In this document: piece by piece, positions 14,899 through 19,622 of the stretch
Numbering within the stretch: the first letter of the stretch is position 1
Layout of the letters: each line of letters begins with the position of its first letter
Source: Methanomethylovorans sp.
GTDB lineage: Archaea > Halobacteriota > Methanosarcinia > Methanosarcinales > Methanosarcinaceae
Direction: 5' to 3'
NCBI GenBank assembly: GCA_020854785.1
Contig: JAHFZE010000208.1
Span: 1 to 19,622 of the forward strand
DNA: 19,622 nucleotides
Made by a program: the position numbers and the translations under genes
Notes under the pieces: generated by a model
The model's database searches: none
Seen by the model: only the letters and a program-made list of their open reading frames with translations
Told to the model about the DNA's origin: nothing

Positions 14899-16852
14899 TT
14901 TTACGGCACAGACCTGTTTCTCTGCTGACCTTTACTGTGTGGCTGCCGGAATATACACATGCATGCTTTGAATTAAGCAAAAGGTTCCCATCGCTATCAG
15001 TAGATACCCCTTTATCCCCGAAAACGGCGAGCTTTACAACGCAGCTCACACCCTCCACCTGCTCTATCTGATCATATAGCTCTGAAACATAAACATCCCT
15101 GCCGATAGGCCAGCCTTTCCCATCCTCCCCTCCTTTTATCGGGTGGAGGAAGCCATTGATCTTTTTGATCACGTTGTCCCGGATCAGGCTGTCGTCACGG
15201 AAAGCATCCATCGGAAAAACTGTGGCACTCACACTCACCTTTACATAATCAGGCGGGATCACATGGATCTCAGTTCCAAGAAGGCGGTGCTTGTCCAGAT
15301 GACGGCATACTGCATTTTTGAATCCATCGGAAGGTTGTGGGGGGATTTTCAATATTTCAAGGGGCGTATAAGGAATTATCACAACTGTCACAGACCCCTT
15401 GCTATAATCAGCGTATTTTGGTTTGGGCTCAGCAGGATCATAATTTGGGATCACTTTTGCTCTTGCCACCCTCAGGCCGGGTGTGTTTATAGCTATGTCT
15501 TCAAAATCCTTTGCTGTGACAGTTGTATAGGGAGTCCTCATATCTTTAAGAAGATCCTCTATCGCCTCTTCAATGGTCTGTACATCCATTCCACCGCTTG
15601 AAGGTCTGTGATTTGTTATCTGGCCGCTAAAGTCATCTGTAGTCCAGGCACATCCAGCTTTCAGATTCCCTTCTACGCCGCCTCCGCTCACATATTCCAT
15701 AATTTTAATTGTAGAGCCGGCAGATGGGACAAATCCTCTCTCTCCATCTCCGAATTTTATTACACCCTTTTCATTGTCAAGGACAAAATGCTTATCTGAT
15801 GGACCGGAACCGTCCAGATCTTCAACTTCTTTCCATTCTTCTTCTGCAATTGACAATTTCAATGTCCTGGAAAGTATGGGAATTTCCTTTAGCTTAAAGA
15901 ACTGATCTGGCAACCCTGTACAGATCCGCTCCTCATTATCATCCTTAACTGTGAAACCATGAGTTGCAGAAACCGTATTTAGCCTCAGGCTTTCTATGCG
16001 GGGAGGATATTCGTAACATGAGGCTTCCACCCGGCAGCGCAGCCAGAAATAATCAGAATTATATTTCTGACCCAGGACCGTTGATGAAGCTGTCCATCCT
16101 TCAATTCCTTCAAAAACAATTCTTCCGCTCTTTTTAAGGTCATTCGTTCCATCGGTCAGAATATCCATTACGGGTTTCCAGACCTTTATTCCATTGGATT
16201 CTGACCAGATCTCCCATCTCAAGCTTGCGTTCTTGAACTCATAATCCTGTTCCTCTCCATGTTTTCCAGGTGCTATGAGATCTTTTTCATAGAGATAGCA
16301 CATGAATTCCAGTACATCAGGAACGTTACCGTTCTCTGTTTTAAACCCGAGATATAGGGTACAGCCCTTCTGGACATATTCCCCGAAGGGAGCAAAGAAA
16401 AGATCTCCGTTCTCATTCGAGCTGCTCCTGTCAAAAATACCCGATGTGAACTCATCGACCACTATTTTCTCAAGTCTTGCAGGCACTATATTAATATCAT
16501 CATCTAACTGGAAATTAACATTCTTTCCGGCGATCTCTGTTGATACATGCGTGCCTTTTTCCAATACTTGCTTTTCAGTGGAAATGAATGTAAGACCCAC
16601 CTTTGCCGGTTTTGCTGGCTGTGGCCTGATTCCCAGCAGCTTGAGATATTTAAGGCGATGCTCATCTGTCACACGATCGATCCGATATAAAGCTATCTCA
16701 GAGAGCCAAGCAAAAAGCTCGATAAGAGTTATACCTGGATCGCTTTCGTTGTGATCTGTCCATGCCGGGGAATATCTTGGAATAAGCGTTCTGGCTTCAG
16801 CTACCAGCTGCTCGAATGTTCTGTCATCAAGATCAGGCTTAGGCAGCGACAA
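14891..16852 (-). CDS. Baseplate J-like protein (TIGR02243-type)
   Basis: This 653-residue protein is a baseplate assembly protein of the gpJ type. Its N-terminus has the conserved block with SPAWTDHNESDPGITLIE and LFAWLSEIALYRIDRV (about 27-60), then LKYLKLLGIRP. The gpJ core appears near residues 365-395 as IKFGDGERGFVP and YVSGGGVEGN. The C-terminal part has the DVYVSELYDQIEQVEGV helix (about 585-601). In contractile tails gpJ proteins form the baseplate wedges that link the hub to the sheath. The start is TTG at 16852. It is supported by AAGGAGGTGG at 16868-16859, seven bases upstream, and is one base past the stop of the preceding J-like gene. The two J-like proteins differ in N-terminus and length, so each probably holds a separate position in the baseplate (compare the Afp11/Afp12 type series of eCIS). 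Confidence 0.9.
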   Translation of the reverse strand: MSLPKPDLDDRTFEQLVAEARTLIPRYSPAWTDHNESDPGITLIELFAWLSEIALYRIDRVTDEHRLKYLKLLGIRPQPAKPAKVGLTFISTEKQVLEKGTHVSTEIAGKNVNFQLDDDINIVPARLEKIVVDEFTSGIFDRSSSNENGDLFFAPFGEYVQKGCTLYLGFKTENGNVPDVLEFMCYLYEKDLIAPGKHGEEQDYEFKNASLRWEIWSESNGIKVWKPVMDILTDGTNDLKKSGRIVFEGIEGWTASSTVLGQKYNSDYFWLRCRVEASCYEYPPRIESLRLNTVSATHGFTVKDDNEERICTGLPDQFFKLKEIPILSRTLKLSIAEEEWKEVEDLDGSGPSDKHFVLDNEKGVIKFGDGERGFVPSAGSTIKIMEYVSGGGVEGNLKAGCAWTTDDFSGQITNHRPSSGGMDVQTIEEAIEDLLKDMRTPYTTVTAKDFEDIAINTPGLRVARAKVIPNYDPAEPKPKYADYSKGSVTVVIIPYTPLEILKIPPQPSDGFKNAVCRHLDKHRLLGTEIHVIPPDYVKVSVSATVFPMDAFRDDSLIRDNVIKKINGFLHPIKGGEDGKGWPIGRDVYVSELYDQIEQVEGVSCVVKLAVFGDKGVSTDSDGNLLLNSKHACVYSGSHTVKVSRETGLCRKRG

Positions 16853-16853
16853 A

Positions 16854-19622
16854 TTAATCCACCTCCTTTTTGCTATTTTCCCATTTTACGGTGATCTCAT
16901 GGTCACCATTGCATGGAAGAGCATATTCAGGCAGCGTCACCATGGCGGATGCATCATCGACCTTCATGACCTTTGAACTGTTGTGAAGACCTATTGTTAT
17001 GTTATTTACATGGTCCACATCTTCTATTTTTTCGAGTATCGAGTAGATGTCAGATATGCATGGAGCAAAGCCGAAACCCCAGCCTTTTCCCTCAGCTGAA
17101 CCGGTAAGGGGATGCAAGAACTCGGAGATCCTTCTTTTGGCTTCCATTTCTACTGTCGGCATCGCATCAATAACACCGGTAACTAGCTCTGCGCTAACAT
17201 CTATCTGTACATACAAAGGTGGCATTACTTTGAGGTTCACTACAGCAGGACACCTTGCGGTCAAGTATTCTGTGACCTGACGTTTTAATTCGGTGGAGGG
17301 CACAGGTTGCGGGTCCGAGCTTTCGGGGACTATGATCACTGTTACGCACCCAGTGCTGAATTTCCCCTCGAAATTAAAATTAGGAAGTACCTTGACCCTG
17401 GACACATTCCTGGAAGCTTCCTTTGCAATCCATTCATAATCCTCTTCTGCCATTGCTCTGTTCCTGTGTTTAAGGATAACAGGTGCCCTATTAAGCAGAC
17501 TCTCGATATCTTCTGTTTCACTGCCACCCTCAGAGCTGACAGGATTGAAGACCTTATCTGCAAAAGCTATGGAACTCTGAAGCTTTGAGATCGCTGAAGC
17601 ATCCATATTTCCTGATCTTCCCCCGCCTATGCTGTACGTAGCTCTGATATTGTTAGCACCCATGGGAGGAACCATCCCATGTTTTCCATCTCCGAAAGAT
17701 ATCTCGCCTGAAGTTCTGTCAATTATGTAATGCCTGTCTTTGCTTGCTGAGTCAAAGAGGGCAGGCACTGCTGTCCACCTGACCCAGAATTCCAGGATAT
17801 TTCCTTTATCATCCTTTCTTAAGATCACGTTGCCTGGATCTTCCAGCAGTATCTGCTTTTCATTTTCTGAAAGGGCAGAGTTCTCATTCACCCATATAGT
17901 TTCATCTATTACAGGAGTGTTAATAAGCCTGAACTTTTGATCTGCTTCTCCGTTACCTGAGCCAAGTATTTCATCTCTGATCGTTCTGGATTGCACTGCC
18001 CAGACAGAATTAAGGTAAAAACCAAAGACCTTCGGAGGAAGCTTTTTGAGATCCTCAGGTATAAGGTCAATATTAAAAAGCTCGAAATCCTTTTCACACT
18101 CCTTGATCTCCGGAAGATGTGAAGTCTGGGATTTAGTTGAAACATCAGATCCCTTGATCAAACTTTGCTCATCTACTTTAAGGGCATTTGATACCATTTT
18201 CGGATCCGGGACAACAGGAAAGTCCATAACTTTCAGAGGCTCTGTTCCGGACAAATTCCGGCGCTTTCTCATTATGTTTCTATGGAACAAAGGTCTCATC
18301 TTTTCTAAATAGGGTAAAAGAGATGAGAGAAGTACAGATGAGAACTCTTGTGTGCCGGTAATCAAAGGGTCTTTATTGAAGAAATCCCCCGTTATTACTG
18401 CCCGTATCCAGTACAGATCCCCTGAGCCGAAAAACTGAGAAGCTTTCATTTTTTCCGGAACAGTGAACTGTACCATTCCCATTTTCGTAAACCCTGAAGT
18501 TTCATCCAGTACTTCCAGTTCTTTCCAGTTTTCAGGGTCTTCATCACTTAGATACTGCCACCTTACTTTTGGCATGAATGATCCAGGATATTCAATGCTT
18601 TCATCAATATTTACAAAAAGGCTGAAAGGCCCTTTTTTAAGCTCTCGGTCAAATCCAAAATAAACAGCAGGGTATGTATCAGGGAGAGCTACGAAAGGCC
18701 TTGATCTGCCATTTGTTCTTAGTTCATCGAGGCAATTTTTTGATCCGATGTTGTTCGTAGCAAAAATGTATTCAGGCTGGGTTTCTTTTCCAGCTCCATC
18801 ATAAAGGATTTTGAAATCTTTTATCCTGGGGGGACAGAAAGAACCGGGAATGACAGCATTATCATTGATCTCGTATTCTTTTCCGTAGTTTCCTCCCACC
18901 AGCCGGATACGGATCCAGTGGTTTTCTTTTCCATTAACCCTAACTGGCTTTACATCAGGCATATCAGAAATAGTTAAAACCGTGGAACTGAAATCAGATC
19001 GATTGCCTCTTCCGGAATTACTTCTTTTGGCACATTCAGTATTATCACTTAGATTTTTCTTGTCACTTTCATCGATCCCGAGAATGCTCCAGCTTTCTCC
19101 ATCCCAGTACTCCCATGAAAGTATGGGGATATCCGATCTATCAGTTGAACTTGGATTACCATGATCCAAACTAAAATTCAGACTGACCTTATATCCTTTT
19201 TTTGAAAAAGCATCTTCAGACGCTATGTAAAAAGTATCGTAAATCTGTGGTTTTGTTCCAAAAGGATACAGTGTCTTCTCCGGACTCCCTATCGGAATAG
19301 GAGTATCGTTGTAATATAAAAGATCAGGCACTATTCCCTGAAAATTTGTATTGCTGGGGGTATCTTTGCTATCTATATGCACTGTTTCTATGGTTTTGTC
19401 GAAAAATTGTTTTCTAGCCGCTTCAAGGATGTTTTGAGCCCTTTTCCGACTGCATTGAAGCCTGACTGCCAGTTCTTCTTCATTGAGTTTTAATAGTTCA
19501 TCAACAGTCTCAATTTTATTTTCAACATTGTTCCCTGCAAGTTTGGAATAGAATACATCACCTATTCCCTGCACCTTTTTTACAGATCCACCTTTATTAA
19601 CGGAAACCTTCAGAGGCGAAAC
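16854..19622 (-). CDS. Large baseplate J-like protein with N-terminal helix-hairpin-helix segment (partial, 5' end beyond right edge)
   Basis: The frame is open without a stop from 16854 to the window edge, 922 residues in view. A GTG at 19574 lies inside coding-like sequence that continues upstream and has no good ribosome site, so I take the gene as 5'-truncated. About residues 17-65 in the visible part, VQGIGDVFYSKL...ELLKLNEEELAVRL...AQNILEAAR, look like two helix-hairpin-helix units. Long beta-rich modules follow (WEYWDGESW, HWIRIRLVGGNYG, YWIRAVITG), then the gpJ core near residue 640-665 (ISFGDGKHGMVP, YSIGGGRSGN), the HRNRAMAEEDYEWIAKEASRNVSRVKV block, and the C-terminal SDIYSILEKIEDVDHV helix. 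The role is a baseplate wedge component of the eCIS particle. It is followed with a one-base gap by the second J-like gene, so the two are translated together. Confidence 0.88.
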   Translation of the reverse strand, partial: VSPLKVSVNKGGSVKKVQGIGDVFYSKLAGNNVENKIETVDELLKLNEEELAVRLQCSRKRAQNILEAARKQFFDKTIETVHIDSKDTPSNTNFQGIVPDLLYYNDTPIPIGSPEKTLYPFGTKPQIYDTFYIASEDAFSKKGYKVSLNFSLDHGNPSSTDRSDIPILSWEYWDGESWSILGIDESDKKNLSDNTECAKRSNSGRGNRSDFSSTVLTISDMPDVKPVRVNGKENHWIRIRLVGGNYGKEYEINDNAVIPGSFCPPRIKDFKILYDGAGKETQPEYIFATNNIGSKNCLDELRTNGRSRPFVALPDTYPAVYFGFDRELKKGPFSLFVNIDESIEYPGSFMPKVRWQYLSDEDPENWKELEVLDETSGFTKMGMVQFTVPEKMKASQFFGSGDLYWIRAVITGDFFNKDPLITGTQEFSSVLLSSLLPYLEKMRPLFHRNIMRKRRNLSGTEPLKVMDFPVVPDPKMVSNALKVDEQSLIKGSDVSTKSQTSHLPEIKECEKDFELFNIDLIPEDLKKLPPKVFGFYLNSVWAVQSRTIRDEILGSGNGEADQKFRLINTPVIDETIWVNENSALSENEKQILLEDPGNVILRKDDKGNILEFWVRWTAVPALFDSASKDRHYIIDRTSGEISFGDGKHGMVPPMGANNIRATYSIGGGRSGNMDASAISKLQSSIAFADKVFNPVSSEGGSETEDIESLLNRAPVILKHRNRAMAEEDYEWIAKEASRNVSRVKVLPNFNFEGKFSTGCVTVIIVPESSDPQPVPSTELKRQVTEYLTARCPAVVNLKVMPPLYVQIDVSAELVTGVIDAMPTVEMEAKRRISEFLHPLTGSAEGKGWGFGFAPCISDIYSILEKIEDVDHVNNITIGLHNSSKVMKVDDASAMVTLPEYALPCNGDHEITVKWENSKKEVD

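Noticed and set aside
15143..15601. Plus-strand ORF of 152 codons
   Set aside because: Antisense to the conserved C-terminal half of the baseplate J-like protein.
9462..19622. Prophage instead of injection system
   Set aside because: No capsid, portal, terminase, lysis or integrase gene is in view, and the eCIS-core protein favours an eCIS. Not excluded, because the locus is cut at the right edge.

Overview
The window looks like part of the chromosome of a methanogenic archaeon, most plausibly of the Methanosarcinales. This is an inference. It rests on archaeal-type TATA elements ahead of genes, strong Shine-Dalgarno sites of the GGAGGTGATC type, a soluble PAS/GAF hybrid histidine kinase of the style common in that group, a PKD-containing polysaccharide deacetylase lipoprotein, and an archaeosortase-like gene. 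No rRNA, tRNA, CRISPR array, insertion sequence or integrase is visible.

Region 1 (1-4919) is a cell-surface polysaccharide locus. On the minus strand, running off the left edge, is a lipoprotein-type polysaccharide deacetylase with a PKD/Ig-like domain. Divergent from it, after an AT-rich, repeat-containing intergenic region of 676 bases, are four plus-strand genes: a small secreted protein with a C-terminal membrane anchor, a compact exosortase/archaeosortase-family protein with an intact Cys/Arg/His triad, a processive GT2 polysaccharide synthase of the NodC/IcaA/PgaC type, and a membrane-anchored or secreted GH16 glycoside hydrolase with its ExDxE motif. A reasonable reading is that the synthase makes and extrudes a beta-linked polymer, the deacetylase and GH16 protein modify or cut it outside, and the archaeosortase processes or anchors the small neighbour protein. 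It recalls the Gram-positive XrtG arrangement, in which an exosortase-family gene sits beside a GT2 gene.

Region 2 (4920-9448) has a 1123-residue hybrid histidine kinase (PAS-GAF-PAS-HisKA-HATPase-REC-REC-HPt) with every phosphotransfer residue intact, and a nitrilase-superfamily amidohydrolase whose conserved N-terminal strand lies upstream of its first ATG.

Region 3 (9462-19622, all minus strand, cut at the right edge) is the distal half of an extracellular contractile injection system (eCIS, phage-tail-like particle) operon. In transcription order it holds a large baseplate J-like protein with an N-terminal helix-hairpin-helix segment (5' end outside the window), a second baseplate J-like protein, a tail protein I-like (TIGR02242-type) protein with a long propeller-like N-terminal part, a fibre-like protein carrying phage tail-fibre sequence signatures, and, behind a probable promoter of its own, an eCIS-core (DUF4157) protein with an HExxH motif and a cysteine-rich C-terminal tail that is a candidate cargo or effector. 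Sheath, tube, spike and AAA+ ATPase genes are not in the window and would be expected to the right.

Two genes (8666 and 14814) share an oddity: a good ribosome binding site and coding-like sequence lie upstream of the first ATG/GTG, with no ordinary start codon in between.
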